This document shows, piece by piece, positions 26,063 through 35,437 of a DNA stretch of 64,000 nt. The stretch lies in the NCBI RefSeq assembly GCF_018603515.1, contig NZ_JACATN010000001.1, forward strand, positions 682,001 to 746,000, in the 5' to 3' direction. This DNA comes from Zobellia barbeyronii. Its GTDB lineage: Bacteria; Bacteroidota; Bacteroidia; Flavobacteriales; Flavobacteriaceae. Numbering within the stretch: position 1 is the stretch's first letter; each line of letters begins with the position of its first letter. A model generated the notes under the pieces. It saw nothing but the letters and a program-made list of their open reading frames with translations. It was not told the origin of the DNA and did not search any database. Both the position numbers and the translations under genes were made by a program.

Positions 26063-26521
26063 TTAGTCTTTAAGAAGGTCAGAAATTTTATAATAGATAA
26101 TTAGCACGCCGCTAATAGGAATCACAAGGTAAACAAGAGATAATGGCACTTGTAAAGCAGGAGAGTGTTGGTCCAATACGTGAGTAATATAAACCAATCT
26201 TGAACCGCCAATAACTAAAGCTCCAAGACTAAATAGAATCACTAACCAATGCACTATTAACTGTAATTTCTTTTGTGTACCCTGGCTAAAACGTTTTGGC
26301 AATACATCAATTGCTACGTGTAAATTTTTACCTGATACGTATGCGGCTCCTAAAATTCCAACCCAAATCATTAGGTATCTGGCCAGCTCATCTGTAAATG
26401 AACTTGGTGAACCCAATAAAAACCGACTGAACACCTGCCACAGTACGTTTAAGACCATAATTCCCATTATAGTAACGAGAAAATAGGCCAACACTTTGTC
26501 AATGTTTTTCCTTAATTCCAT
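26063..26521 (-). CDS. TRAP transporter small permease (DctQ family)
   Basis: A 152-residue inner-membrane protein with four hydrophobic helices, the small subunit of the TRAP transporter. DELARYLMIWVGILGAAYVSG is the core DctQ motif with the conserved Glu-x-x-Arg. It lies 5 bp before dctM and 1 bp after dctP on the minus strand. Confidence 0.95.
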   Translation of the reverse strand: MELRKNIDKVLAYFLVTIMGIMVLNVLWQVFSRFLLGSPSSFTDELARYLMIWVGILGAAYVSGKNLHVAIDVLPKRFSQGTQKKLQLIVHWLVILFSLGALVIGGSRLVYITHVLDQHSPALQVPLSLVYLVIPISGVLIIYYKISDLLKD

Positions 26522-26522
26522 A

Positions 26523-27503
26523 TTATTTGGTTGCTTGTATTTCTTGAATCAATTTGTAGATAACTTCGTCGTCCTTGTATTTGTCAAACGAGTCTTTTAT
26601 TTTTTCTGAAAAAAGCGTTTTATCCGGTCTGATAATTTCAACACCCGCTTTTTCCACTTCGGCCAGAGCTTCATCTTCGGCTTCTCCCCATAATTTTCGT
26701 TGGTAACCAACTGAACCATCAACAGCTTTTTTTAACCATCCTTGTTCTTCTTCCGAAAGGCTATCCCATAAATGAGTTCCTGCTAATAGTACATCTGGTA
26801 GTACGGTATGTTCGTCTAAAGTGTAAAATTTACAAACCTCGTAGTGTCTAGAAAGATAGAAACTAGGCGGATTATTTTCTGCTCCATCTACCACACCCTG
26901 TTGCAATGCGGTGTACAATTCACCCCAAGAAATAGGTGTTGGCGAACCTCCAAGATCCTTAACCATGTCCATAGCAGTAACACTCTCCATCACCCTTATT
27001 TTTAATCCCGCAAGATCATCTGGGTTGTTAATGGGTCTGTCTTTGGTGTAAAAACTACGGCTTCCCGCATCATAATATCCTAGCCCTTTAAGCCAGTACT
27101 GTTCTCCGTCATTTAATAGCTCTTGTCCAATAGGTCCATCAAGCACATCAAACGAATGTTGTCTGTCCCTGAAAAGGAACGGCAAGCCTAAAACTTTCAT
27201 TTTTGGCGCAAAGTTCTCAAGTGTACCTACGGACACTTTAGTCATATCTAAACTTCCTATTTGAAGCAATTCAAGACATTGGCGCTCGGTGCCCAATTGT
27301 TGGTTTGGATAAATTTCCAATAGCATTTTGCCGCCAGAAAGTTCCTTTAGATCCTCACCCATTTTCATCATGGCCTTATGCACAGAATGATTAACATCCA
27401 GCCCATGGGCCAAACGAATAGTACGATTTCCTTCAAGCTGGCCACAGCCGTTCATCATAAGCAAGCCGACACAGAAAAAAACAAATTTTAGATTCAATTT
27501 CAT
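26523..27503 (-). CDS. TRAP transporter solute-binding lipoprotein (DctP family)
   Basis: A 326-residue periplasmic binding protein. A lipobox (LMMNGC, Cys20) marks it as lipid-anchored, unusual for Proteobacteria but usual in Bacteroidota. The DctP fold is shown by GEDLKELSGGKMLLEIYPNQ, LGTERQCLELLQIGSLDM, LAGLKIRVMES (with the carboxylate-binding Arg) and GVVDGAENNPPSF. It probably binds a hexuronate, as suggested by uxaC 12 bp upstream in the same transcript. Confidence 0.95.
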   Translation of the reverse strand: MKLNLKFVFFCVGLLMMNGCGQLEGNRTIRLAHGLDVNHSVHKAMMKMGEDLKELSGGKMLLEIYPNQQLGTERQCLELLQIGSLDMTKVSVGTLENFAPKMKVLGLPFLFRDRQHSFDVLDGPIGQELLNDGEQYWLKGLGYYDAGSRSFYTKDRPINNPDDLAGLKIRVMESVTAMDMVKDLGGSPTPISWGELYTALQQGVVDGAENNPPSFYLSRHYEVCKFYTLDEHTVLPDVLLAGTHLWDSLSEEEQGWLKKAVDGSVGYQRKLWGEAEDEALAEVEKAGVEIIRPDKTLFSEKIKDSFDKYKDDEVIYKLIQEIQATK

Positions 27504-27515
27504 ATAATAATCAAA

Positions 27516-28913
27516 TTAGAGATCAAAGTACTCCTTAGCATTATTGTAGCAGATATTCTGTATCATTTTACCAATCCATTCCATATCGTTAGGCAATTCT
27601 CCTTTGGCCATTTCATTGCCAAAAAGATTACAGAGAATACGTCTAAAATATTCATGTCTAGGAAAGGAAAGGAAACTTCTAGAATCCGTCAACATTCCCA
27701 CAAAACTGCTTATTAGGCCCATGTTAGAAAGGGTATTGATTTGCTCTATCATACCATCTTTTTGGTCTAAAAACCACCAACCGGAACCCCATTGAACTTT
27801 ACCTTTTACACTACCATCATTAAAATTACCCGCCATTGTTGCCATTAGAGCATTATCACGCGGATTCAAATTATACAGTATTGTCTTAGTAAGTTTGTCT
27901 TTGCTATCTAACGTATCAAGAAATTTAGATAGACTTTCTGCTTGGGTATAATCTCCAATAGAATCCCAGCCAGTATCCGGACCAAGTTCAGATAACATTC
28001 TTGAATTGTTATTACGCAAAGCACCTAAGTGGAACTGTTGTACCCAACCAAATTCATGATAGGTTTCCGAAAGATATAGTAAGATGGCACTCTGGAACTT
28101 TGTTGCTTCTTTTCGGGTAATCTTGCCTCCATCTCTTCGTTTCTTGAAAATTGACTTTACTTCTGACTCCGTAAAGTCTTCTGCATATAGATGCGAAAGT
28201 CCGTGGTCGCACACGAAACAACCGTTAGAATTAAAAAATTCGATACGATTCCGCAATGCATCACAAAGCTGATCATACGTAGTAATATCAGACTTTGAAG
28301 CCTTCTCCAAGCTATCAATATATTCATTGTACGTTTCACTTTCAATTAGAATAGCTTTATCCGGTCTAAAGGCCGTACTTACTTTGGTCGTGAAGTCGCT
28401 TTTTGCCAACTGCTGGTGATACTCTAAGGTATCCGTTGGGTCTTCAGTAGTACAAAGCATATTTACATTCATCTTACTAATCAACCCCCTAGAAGTAAAT
28501 TCTGAAGATTGTAACATTTCTGTGGTGGCATCGTAAACTGCAGATGCATTTTTTCCGCTTAATGTATCAGTTATCCCAAAATATCTTGAAAGCTCAAGGT
28601 GCGTCCAATGGTACAGCGGGTTTCGCATGGTATGCGGAACAGCTTCCGCCCACTTCACAAACTTTTCCTTATCGGTAGCATCTCCTGTAATATACTTTTC
28701 ATTAATACCAAGAGTTCTCATTGCCCTCCATTTATAATGATCCCCATCAATCCAAGCTTTGGTAATATTTCCAAAAACCCGATTCTCCGCTAAGTCTTTT
28801 GGCGGAAGATGATTATGGTAATCTATTATAGGCATTTTAACAGCATACTCATGATAGAGCGACTGCGCTTGCTTACTCTCTAGTAAGAAATTATCGTCTA
28901 AAAATTTCGTCAC
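27516..28913 (-). CDS. uxaC: Glucuronate isomerase (UxaC)
   Basis: UxaC isomerises D-glucuronate to fructuronate and D-galacturonate to tagaturonate in the cytoplasm, the entry step of hexuronate catabolism. The 465-residue length is normal. Amidohydrolase-fold metal ligands are seen in the opening motif MPIIDYHNHLPPKDLAENR (His-x-His) and later in FVCDHGLSH. It is the first gene of the operon, ahead of the TRAP genes, behind a 305-bp control region with palindromes. The later steps (UxaB/UxuB, UxaA/UxuA, KDG kinase) are not in the window. Confidence 0.96.
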   Translation of the reverse strand: MTKFLDDNFLLESKQAQSLYHEYAVKMPIIDYHNHLPPKDLAENRVFGNITKAWIDGDHYKWRAMRTLGINEKYITGDATDKEKFVKWAEAVPHTMRNPLYHWTHLELSRYFGITDTLSGKNASAVYDATTEMLQSSEFTSRGLISKMNVNMLCTTEDPTDTLEYHQQLAKSDFTTKVSTAFRPDKAILIESETYNEYIDSLEKASKSDITTYDQLCDALRNRIEFFNSNGCFVCDHGLSHLYAEDFTESEVKSIFKKRRDGGKITRKEATKFQSAILLYLSETYHEFGWVQQFHLGALRNNNSRMLSELGPDTGWDSIGDYTQAESLSKFLDTLDSKDKLTKTILYNLNPRDNALMATMAGNFNDGSVKGKVQWGSGWWFLDQKDGMIEQINTLSNMGLISSFVGMLTDSRSFLSFPRHEYFRRILCNLFGNEMAKGELPNDMEWIGKMIQNICYNNAKEYFDL

Positions 28914-29218
28914 TTGTTATAGTTTTTACTTGGGTTATATTATTCTTTGAAATACGATTCTGCATTATATTTCAAACAACCTCAAGCCTCTAAAATAGGT
29001 TTCTATTCTGGTATTGACAAGAAAAATTATAGAATCAACACTCAGGCATCTAAGTGGATGCAAATATTAACAATTTTGGTTGTTAAAATTGCATAAATAG
29101 TATCGATAGAATGATTTTACCCCCTTTTTAGAACGGACAACTTCTTATTTAAGAAAAGAATAACGTCCAAGACTTCTTCTTCAATCTTTATAGATTTAAT
29201 TTTATAAAAAAGAACGAT
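28914..29218. other. Divergent regulatory region between uxaC and the SDR gene
   Basis: A 305-bp region without an ORF. It must hold the promoters of the uronate operon and of the divergent SDR gene. A nested palindrome at 29059-29093 is described separately. No perfect TAnnTTTG box was found for either gene. Confidence 0.5.
29059..29093. promoter_or_regulatory. Palindromic operator candidate for uronate genes
   Basis: Three nearly concentric inverted repeats: TGCAA/TTGCA at the outside (29059-29063, 29089-29093), TTAACAA-n6-TTGTTAA (29067-29086), and CAATTTT/AAAATTG (29071-29077, 29085-29091). Such symmetry suggests a dimeric regulator of LacI or GntR type acting on uxaC-dctPQM or the SDR gene. 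The regulator gene is not in the window. Confidence 0.45.
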
Positions 29219-29929
29219 ATGAATTTAAATGATAAAGTAGTTTATATAACAGGAGGCTCAAAAGGGATAGGGTACGGTGTTGCTGTAAAATTATTAGAAG
29301 AAGGAGCTAAAGTGGCCATAAGTGGAAGGACCCTAAATACAGTTCAGGAAGCTGCAAAACAACTCAACGCAGAGAACCGCGTTCTTGCTTTGGCTTCTGA
29401 TGTTTCAAAACACGGCGATGAAAAGGCTGCCGTTCAAAAAATATTGGACAAATGGGGTCAGTTAGATGTTGTCGTTGCGAATGCAGGTGTAGGTCATTTT
29501 GCTCCCGTAGATGAGCTTACAGAGGATGCTTGGCACCAAATGATAGATACTAACCTTAGTGGTGTTTTCCATACGCTAAAAGCCTCGGTTGAAGCTTTAA
29601 AAAAGTCAAAGGGATATTATATTACGCTAGCAAGTTTGGCCGGCACAAACTTTTTCGCATCCGGAGCCGGTTACAATGCTACTAAATTTGGAGTAGTAGG
29701 TTTTACGCAAGCGGTCATGTTAGACTTGCGCAAGTATGACATTAAGGTTTCTACAATTATGCCAGGTTCTGTTTCCTCTCATTTTGCAGGTAACGAACCA
29801 GACGAAAAAGATGCTTGGAAAATACAACCTGAAGATATTGGCGAACTTGTAATAGACTTATTAAAAATGAACCCACGTACCCTGCCAAGTAAAATTGAGG
29901 TGCGACCTACTAGGCCTGATAAAAAATAG
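29219..29929 (+). CDS. Short-chain dehydrogenase/reductase (SDR)
   Basis: A 236-residue NAD(P)-dependent oxidoreductase of the classical SDR type. Cofactor motif TGGSKGIG (residues about 12-19), structural NAG (VVVANAGVG), catalytic Ser in TLASLAG and YNATK (Tyr-x-x-x-Lys) are all present. Arg37 (SGRTLN) favours NADP. The substrate is unknown. It is divergent from uxaC and may share the operator there. It ends 20 bp from the convergent addB-like gene. Confidence 0.9.
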   Translation: MNLNDKVVYITGGSKGIGYGVAVKLLEEGAKVAISGRTLNTVQEAAKQLNAENRVLALASDVSKHGDEKAAVQKILDKWGQLDVVVANAGVGHFAPVDELTEDAWHQMIDTNLSGVFHTLKASVEALKKSKGYYITLASLAGTNFFASGAGYNATKFGVVGFTQAVMLDLRKYDIKVSTIMPGSVSSHFAGNEPDEKDAWKIQPEDIGELVIDLLKMNPRTLPSKIEVRPTRPDKK

Positions 29930-29949
29930 AATTCCTACCGGGTTGGGAG

Positions 29950-32706
29950 TTATACTTCCTTCTCCTCAAACGGAACTTCAATATTACAAATTTCAGTAAT
30001 TAGGGCGGTGAGCTCTGTATAAAATAGGGAAAGAGTTTCTTTCCCTATTTTTGTTTCTTTTTTTGCGCCATTGCCCGCCTTATCCTTTGTAGCAAAATTC
30101 ATTACACCAGAACTCAACTTTTTAAAGGATATAATACCGGCTTCCATAAGTACTTCTGGATTTCCAGAAGCGTACATTGTGGCATAACAGAGCAGTTGAA
30201 AAGCTTTACTATATTTATAATCTGATGTTATGGATGTACCATCTACAATTTCCAATTGGTTCCGTTCAACTCTTCCCGTTTTATAATCTATAATCCGTAA
30301 CGTTCCATCTATTTCATCAATCCTATCTAATTTACCCTTCAGGTTAATAGGGAAGTCTACCGAAGGAATATCTAACGATATCTTAAGATTAGCTTCTAAG
30401 CCTACTATTTTTATTTGATGCTTTTTGACATCTTCTATTTCTAAATTAATGAAGTTCTCTATGTACCGCAAAACTACGTTGAAGGCAATTAGATTTTTTC
30501 CTCTGGAGATATCACCATCTAAATAGGTCTTAGCAAAGTGTTTTTTTACTAGTTCTGCCACTTTCGTTTTGGCATCTACCAGTTTTTCTTCAGTCAAAAT
30601 ACTTCCAATAAAAGGAGTATATAAATCTTCTAAAGTATCATGAACAATAGTTCCAAAAGTATTGGCCGCTATCGTTTCCTCAACCTCAAGCACATCATCA
30701 ATACCAAGTAAATTCCTTTTGTAAAAATCAATAGGGTTTCTAACATAGTTGCTAAGCGATGTAGGCGAAAAACCTTTTAACGCATGTGACTTAATGAGTT
30801 CTAGCAAGCTACTATCTTTCTCAATGGATTCTAAAACATATTGCTTAGGAGATATGGATGGCGATGCTACACTCTCATTAATAATAGAACTTCTGTTATC
30901 ATCCGTGAGCAATTGGTTTATAAGTCTGCTACGCTCTCCTCCTTCTAATACATCTGGTTCCGTGTTATATAGAATATAGATATTTTTAGCGCGCTGCAAT
31001 AACCTGTAAAAGTGATAGGTATAAACAGCATCCTTTTCTTTAAAAGTTGGAAGTCCTAATTGTACTTTTAAATCGAATGGAATAAAGGAATTATTAGATT
31101 TACCTGAAGGTAGTATCCCTTCGTTCACAGAAGTAATAATAACTGTTTCAAAGTCTAGGTTACGACTTTCCAGCATTCCCATTACCTGTAGACCCTCTAA
31201 TGGTTCCCCTTGGAAATCTAGTGTTTCAGAAGATAATAGTTCTCGGTAAAGGCCTAATAAAGATTTAAGGTCGGTTATAAAATCATACTTCTCAACCAAA
31301 TCAGACAATTGGTTGAACAAGTTGAAATATCTATATAGATATTCTAAAGACAGTGCATCCTTTGTATCGTGCAGCTTATCTTTTAGTGCTGTGATTATAC
31401 GCAAGCAATGTTCCAAAATTTCTTTTGGATTAGGAGTCTTTTCATGAAATAGCAGTGTGGAAGCGACGGTACCATACTTTTCCACTTGTTTAATTTGCTC
31501 TGTACCAATATATACCCAATTCTTATTTTTTATGACTTCTTCAATAGACTCTGCCTTGTGATCTTCGTCATCATGTCCTAAAAGTATATGCACATAAGGG
31601 TGTGCTAAAAAGGATAATATGTTCTGATAGAACCAACCTTGCTCGTTCCTATTGATATAAAGGTTTAAAAACTGGTCAAACAAACTGGCCAATGGAATCT
31701 TATTTAAGGGGTAACCCATGGTTACGTTGACCCTTTCAATACATTCAGGTATAGAATTTAAAATTGGGTTTAAAAGAGATTCATCACCCAATACAACGGC
31801 GGTTCGTTTTAAATCAGAAGCCTTTTCATTATGAATACTCTCCAATAAATGTGCTGTATATTTTGCCTGTGAGACGTTCTTAGGCACTCCAACCACGTTA
31901 ATCTTCTTATCTCCTAGATAATATGAGCTTACACCTTTAAGTGCATTCTCCTTAAGATACGGCCACGTTTTTAAATGTTGTCTCAAAAAGAAACCCGCAT
32001 CATGAACCTTATCCTCTAAAAAGTAAGAATCTATATCCCAATAAATATCAGAATTGGCATGATCAAGAATATGTTGTATTATTTTGGTTTCTGCTGTATT
32101 CAAGGCATTGAACCCTATGAATACAAAAAACTTATTTGGATTCTTTTCTAAGTAAGTTTCCAACTCAGAATGGGCTTTACGGTACACCAAACCTTGATGA
32201 CCTAGACCTACACTCAATAACGCTGTATTGAAATTACCATACAATGATTCCAGATTATTCCAAAAACGAAGGTAGTCCTCCATCATTTTGGTCTTTTCCT
32301 TCTGCAGGGACCAATGAGTTAATTCCTGTATTGCAGCTAAATTAGAAAACAGTTTTTTGGCATCAACCAGGTAACGGTCAATTTCATTAAAGTCTTGTAA
32401 AAGGGTTTGTGCCCAATTAGAAAAGCTGTAAAAGCTGTCCTTCTCTTGTGAAGTTTCTTTTAGGTAAGTGTTGTAGAGAATAAAAAGCTGCTGAGTATTA
32501 CTAGCGTAGGATAAACCAGAAATCTGTTCAATAAAGGTTTCAATACTATATATCTCAGGAGCAAAAAAAGTACTATCCGCAGATTTTGCAATGGCATTTT
32601 TAAGGAAAGTACCGGCCCGCTTACTTGGAAGCACAAAAACGATATGCTCGTGCGAACTGTATTTTTCCCATACTTCTTTGACTACTTCTTCTAGAAAACT
32701 CTCCAT
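29950..32706 (-). CDS. addB: PD-(D/E)XK nuclease/inactivated helicase, AddB-like
   Basis: AddB pairs with AddA to resect double-strand breaks to give recombinogenic 3' ends. The 918-residue protein starts at ATG 32706; an in-frame extension to 32733 would read through the ompA terminator. The N-terminal helicase-like part has IVFVLPSKRAGTFLKN in place of a Walker A. FETVIITSVNEGILPSG fits helicase motif IV/V remnants. The C-terminal nuclease domain carries KGKLDRIDE, then LRIIDYKTGRVE (catalytic Asp and Lys). It lies downstream of ompA rather than next to addA, with Kbl and OmpA genes between. Confidence 0.85.
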   Translation of the reverse strand: MESFLEEVVKEVWEKYSSHEHIVFVLPSKRAGTFLKNAIAKSADSTFFAPEIYSIETFIEQISGLSYASNTQQLFILYNTYLKETSQEKDSFYSFSNWAQTLLQDFNEIDRYLVDAKKLFSNLAAIQELTHWSLQKEKTKMMEDYLRFWNNLESLYGNFNTALLSVGLGHQGLVYRKAHSELETYLEKNPNKFFVFIGFNALNTAETKIIQHILDHANSDIYWDIDSYFLEDKVHDAGFFLRQHLKTWPYLKENALKGVSSYYLGDKKINVVGVPKNVSQAKYTAHLLESIHNEKASDLKRTAVVLGDESLLNPILNSIPECIERVNVTMGYPLNKIPLASLFDQFLNLYINRNEQGWFYQNILSFLAHPYVHILLGHDDEDHKAESIEEVIKNKNWVYIGTEQIKQVEKYGTVASTLLFHEKTPNPKEILEHCLRIITALKDKLHDTKDALSLEYLYRYFNLFNQLSDLVEKYDFITDLKSLLGLYRELLSSETLDFQGEPLEGLQVMGMLESRNLDFETVIITSVNEGILPSGKSNNSFIPFDLKVQLGLPTFKEKDAVYTYHFYRLLQRAKNIYILYNTEPDVLEGGERSRLINQLLTDDNRSSIINESVASPSISPKQYVLESIEKDSSLLELIKSHALKGFSPTSLSNYVRNPIDFYKRNLLGIDDVLEVEETIAANTFGTIVHDTLEDLYTPFIGSILTEEKLVDAKTKVAELVKKHFAKTYLDGDISRGKNLIAFNVVLRYIENFINLEIEDVKKHQIKIVGLEANLKISLDIPSVDFPINLKGKLDRIDEIDGTLRIIDYKTGRVERNQLEIVDGTSITSDYKYSKAFQLLCYATMYASGNPEVLMEAGIISFKKLSSGVMNFATKDKAGNGAKKETKIGKETLSLFYTELTALITEICNIEVPFEEKEV

Positions 32707-32711
32707 AGTCA

Positions 32712-32747
32712 AAAATAAAAAAAGCCCTGACAAATGTCAGGGCTTTT
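32712..32747 (-). terminator. Intrinsic terminator of ompA-like gene
   Basis: A perfect 12-bp stem AAAGCCCTGACA/TGTCAGGGCTTT (32721-32732, 32735-32746); the minus-strand T-run lies at 32718-32723. It stands between the OmpA gene and addB. Confidence 0.85.
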
Positions 32748-32767
32748 AAACTTATTTAGTTAGAGAA

Positions 32768-34126
32768 TTACTTTACTAAGTTAATCTCAACTCTTCTGTT
32801 TTCTTTTCTTCCACTTCTTGTGTTGTTAGAAGCGATAGGCTTGTCTTCACCGTAACCGATAGCAGACAATCTGAATTCTTCAATACCTTTTTCTACTAAG
32901 AACTCTTTTACAGAAAGTGCTCTTGACTCAGAAAGGCTTTGGTTCAATTTAGAGCTACCAACGCTATCAGTGTGACCTTCTACTGTAAATTTAGCATTAG
33001 GATACTCTTTTAAGATAGTGATGATGTCAACCATTACAGAAGTAGACTCAGCTTTGATAGAAGACTTTCCTGTATCAAACAAGATAGTTCTAGCATAGTC
33101 ATTCAATTGCTTCTGTACTTCTTCAGTTACTTCAGGACAACCAGCGTTAGCTACTGTACCTGCAACCTCAGGACATTTATCATCTTTGTCTAATACACCG
33201 TCGCCGTCAGCATCAGCCCAAGGACAACCCTTGTTCTCAGCAGGACCTGCTTCGTTAGGACACTCATCGTCACCATCAGCAACACCGTCACCATCAGCAT
33301 CAGGACAACCTGCTAGGTTAGCCAATCCAGCTTCGTTAGGACATTTGTCATCTTTATCAGCAACTCCGTCGCCATCAGCATCAGGACAACCGTTCATTTC
33401 TTTAGAACCAGCTTCGTTAGGACAAGCATCTTTGCTATCTTCGATTCCGTCGCCATCAGCATCAGGACAACCGTTGAAAGCTTCAAGACCAGCAACTTCT
33501 GGACAAGCATCATCTTTGTCATATACACCATCACCGTCAGTATCAGTACCACCAAACTTAACAGAGATACCTGCTAAATGTTGCCAGTGCTTACGACCGT
33601 AATCTTCAAAAGCGTGCTTGTAAGTAGTCTGTACAGTAAGACCAATGTTTTCAGTAAACCAGAAGTTTACACCAACACCACCATTAACAGTACCAGCACC
33701 AATTTCATCAACCCAAGTGTAACCACCACCTACTTCAACGAATGGATCTACAACTTTTTCCTTAAGGAAGTTATATTTGATTGTACCATCTAAAGCGTAG
33801 TGAGAAAGATCATCTACACCAATATCACCTAATTTGCTGATTTTGTTCAAAGATCCTCTTACACCAACGGAAATACCGTCACCTACAGATCTAGACACAC
33901 CAACATAGGAAATAGAAGGAAGAATGTTCCAGTGATCCGTAGCGTTGAAAAGCTCATTACCGAAAGAACTAGTCTGTGTCGGGAAATTGTCATCGCTAGT
34001 CGGGTACACATCTATGGCATTAACTCCGAATTGTACTTGCCATGGATTATTCTCGTCTTGCGCTTGCATGTTGTTGATGCCTACAATAAGGACAGCAACA
34101 ACGAATAATTTGCTAAGATGTTTCAT
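32768..34126 (-). CDS. OmpA-family protein with thrombospondin type 3 repeats
   Basis: A major outer-membrane/peptidoglycan-linking protein. The 452 residues show a signal peptide (1-22, cut after MQAQ), an N-terminal beta-barrel domain (about 25-190), five calcium-binding TSP3 repeats of the DADGDGV...CP type (about 194-325), and a C-terminal OmpA domain (about 335-450; [13 protein letters not shown] and [12 protein letters not shown] bind diaminopimelate). A perfect promoter (TTTG-N19-TACATTTG) lies upstream, as expected for an abundant protein. It is monocistronic with a strong terminator. Confidence 0.96.
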   Translation of the reverse strand: MKHLSKLFVVAVLIVGINNMQAQDENNPWQVQFGVNAIDVYPTSDDNFPTQTSSFGNELFNATDHWNILPSISYVGVSRSVGDGISVGVRGSLNKISKLGDIGVDDLSHYALDGTIKYNFLKEKVVDPFVEVGGGYTWVDEIGAGTVNGGVGVNFWFTENIGLTVQTTYKHAFEDYGRKHWQHLAGISVKFGGTDTDGDGVYDKDDACPEVAGLEAFNGCPDADGDGIEDSKDACPNEAGSKEMNGCPDADGDGVADKDDKCPNEAGLANLAGCPDADGDGVADGDDECPNEAGPAENKGCPWADADGDGVLDKDDKCPEVAGTVANAGCPEVTEEVQKQLNDYARTILFDTGKSSIKAESTSVMVDIITILKEYPNAKFTVEGHTDSVGSSKLNQSLSESRALSVKEFLVEKGIEEFRLSAIGYGEDKPIASNNTRSGRKENRRVEINLVK

Positions 34127-34160
34127 GTATTAATTTTTAAGTTTAAGTGTTTATTAGCTG

Positions 34161-34191
34161 CAAATGTAAGTTGTTAAATATTATTAACAAA
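34161..34191 (-). promoter_or_regulatory. Promoter of ompA-like gene
   Basis: On the minus strand, TTTG (forward 34188-34191), 19 bp, then TACATTTG (34161-34168): both Bacteroidota housekeeping-sigma elements at the ideal spacing, about 35 bp before the ATG. Confidence 0.8.
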
Positions 34192-34239
34192 ATCAATTTC
34201 TTATTTTTTTTAACGCATTTAATACCGTAAATAATGCAT

Positions 34240-35433
34240 TTAAACGATTTTTAACTCCTTACCAACGGCAATAAAAGCCTCTATTGCGAGGTCTAAGTGC
34301 TTGATATCATGGGCAGCAGACAGCTGAACACGTATTCTTGCCTTACCTTTTGGCACCACTGGGAAGAAAAATCCTATTACATAAATTCCTTTTTCCAACA
34401 AACGACTAGCCATTTGTTGCGCCAATTTAGCGTCATATAGCATTACGGGCACAATTGCCGATTCACCATCTATAATATCAAAGCCTGCTTTCTTCATTCC
34501 TGCCTTAAAATAGGCTGCATTTTCTTGAACCTTATCACGTAATGAAGTATCGTTTTCTAGAAGTTCAAACACCTTAATAGATGCTCCCACGATAGCAGGG
34601 GCCAAAGAGTTAGAGAATAAATACGGTCTTGAACGTTGGCGTAAAATTTCAATGATTTCTTTTTTACCTGTAGTATAACCACCCATAGCACCACCAAGGG
34701 CTTTACCTAAAGTTCCCGTAATGATGTCTATACGGCCCATAACGTCTTTTTCTTCTAACGTACCTTTTCCTGTTGGCCCTATAAAGCCTGTAGCATGACA
34801 TTCATCTATCATGACCATGGCATCATACTTATCTGCCAGATCGCAAATTTTATCCAAAGGAGCCACAAGGCCATCCATAGAGAACACACCGTCAGTTACT
34901 ATTATCTTAAATCGTGCTTGATCTTCGTTGGCTTGTATCAATTGCTTTTCAAGATCCTGCATATCGCTATTCGCATAACGGTAGCGCTTCGCCTTACATA
35001 ATCTAACCCCATCTATTATTGAGGCGTGATTAAGTGAATCTGAAATAATTGCATCTTCTGCAGATAGTAATGGCTCAAACACTCCGCCATTGGCATCAAA
35101 GGCTGCTGCATATAATATGGTATCTTCTGTACCATAGAAATCTGCTATTTTCTTTTCCAGTTCCTTATGGATATCTTGAGTGCCGCAAATAAAGCGTACT
35201 GAAGACATACCAAAACCATGACTGTCCAATGTATCTTTTGCTGCTTGTATTACTTCCGGGTGAGATGAAAGACCCAAATAGTTATTTGCACAAAAGTTGA
35301 TAACCTCTTCTCCCGTAGAAATTTTAATGACAGCACCTTGAGGTGTTGTTATTATCCTTTCACTTTTATAGAGGCCGTCTTCCTTAATACCGGTAAGCTC
35401 TTTTTCTAGGTGTTCTTTTATTTTTCCGTACAT
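34240..35433 (-). CDS. kbl: Glycine C-acetyltransferase (2-amino-3-ketobutyrate CoA ligase)
   Basis: Kbl cleaves 2-amino-3-ketobutyrate with CoA to glycine and acetyl-CoA in threonine degradation. The 397-residue protein is a PLP alpha-oxoamine synthase with Lys244 as Schiff base ([14 protein letters not shown]), [11 protein letters not shown] with the PLP-binding Asp and His, and [12 protein letters not shown] at the N-terminus. No threonine dehydrogenase gene is in the window. Its ATG is 4 bp after the addA stop, so it is co-transcribed with a DNA-repair gene. Confidence 0.94.
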   Translation of the reverse strand: MYGKIKEHLEKELTGIKEDGLYKSERIITTPQGAVIKISTGEEVINFCANNYLGLSSHPEVIQAAKDTLDSHGFGMSSVRFICGTQDIHKELEKKIADFYGTEDTILYAAAFDANGGVFEPLLSAEDAIISDSLNHASIIDGVRLCKAKRYRYANSDMQDLEKQLIQANEDQARFKIIVTDGVFSMDGLVAPLDKICDLADKYDAMVMIDECHATGFIGPTGKGTLEEKDVMGRIDIITGTLGKALGGAMGGYTTGKKEIIEILRQRSRPYLFSNSLAPAIVGASIKVFELLENDTSLRDKVQENAAYFKAGMKKAGFDIIDGESAIVPVMLYDAKLAQQMASRLLEKGIYVIGFFFPVVPKGKARIRVQLSAAHDIKHLDLAIEAFIAVGKELKIV

Positions 35434-35437
35434 CTTG

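Noticed and set aside
30749-30979. Plus-strand ORFs inside addB and addA genes
   Set aside because: Shadows of long, motif-complete minus-strand genes.
33186-33602. Plus-strand ORF over the OmpA gene
   Set aside because: It is an antisense shadow of the TSP3 repeats, with low-complexity Ser/Pro composition.
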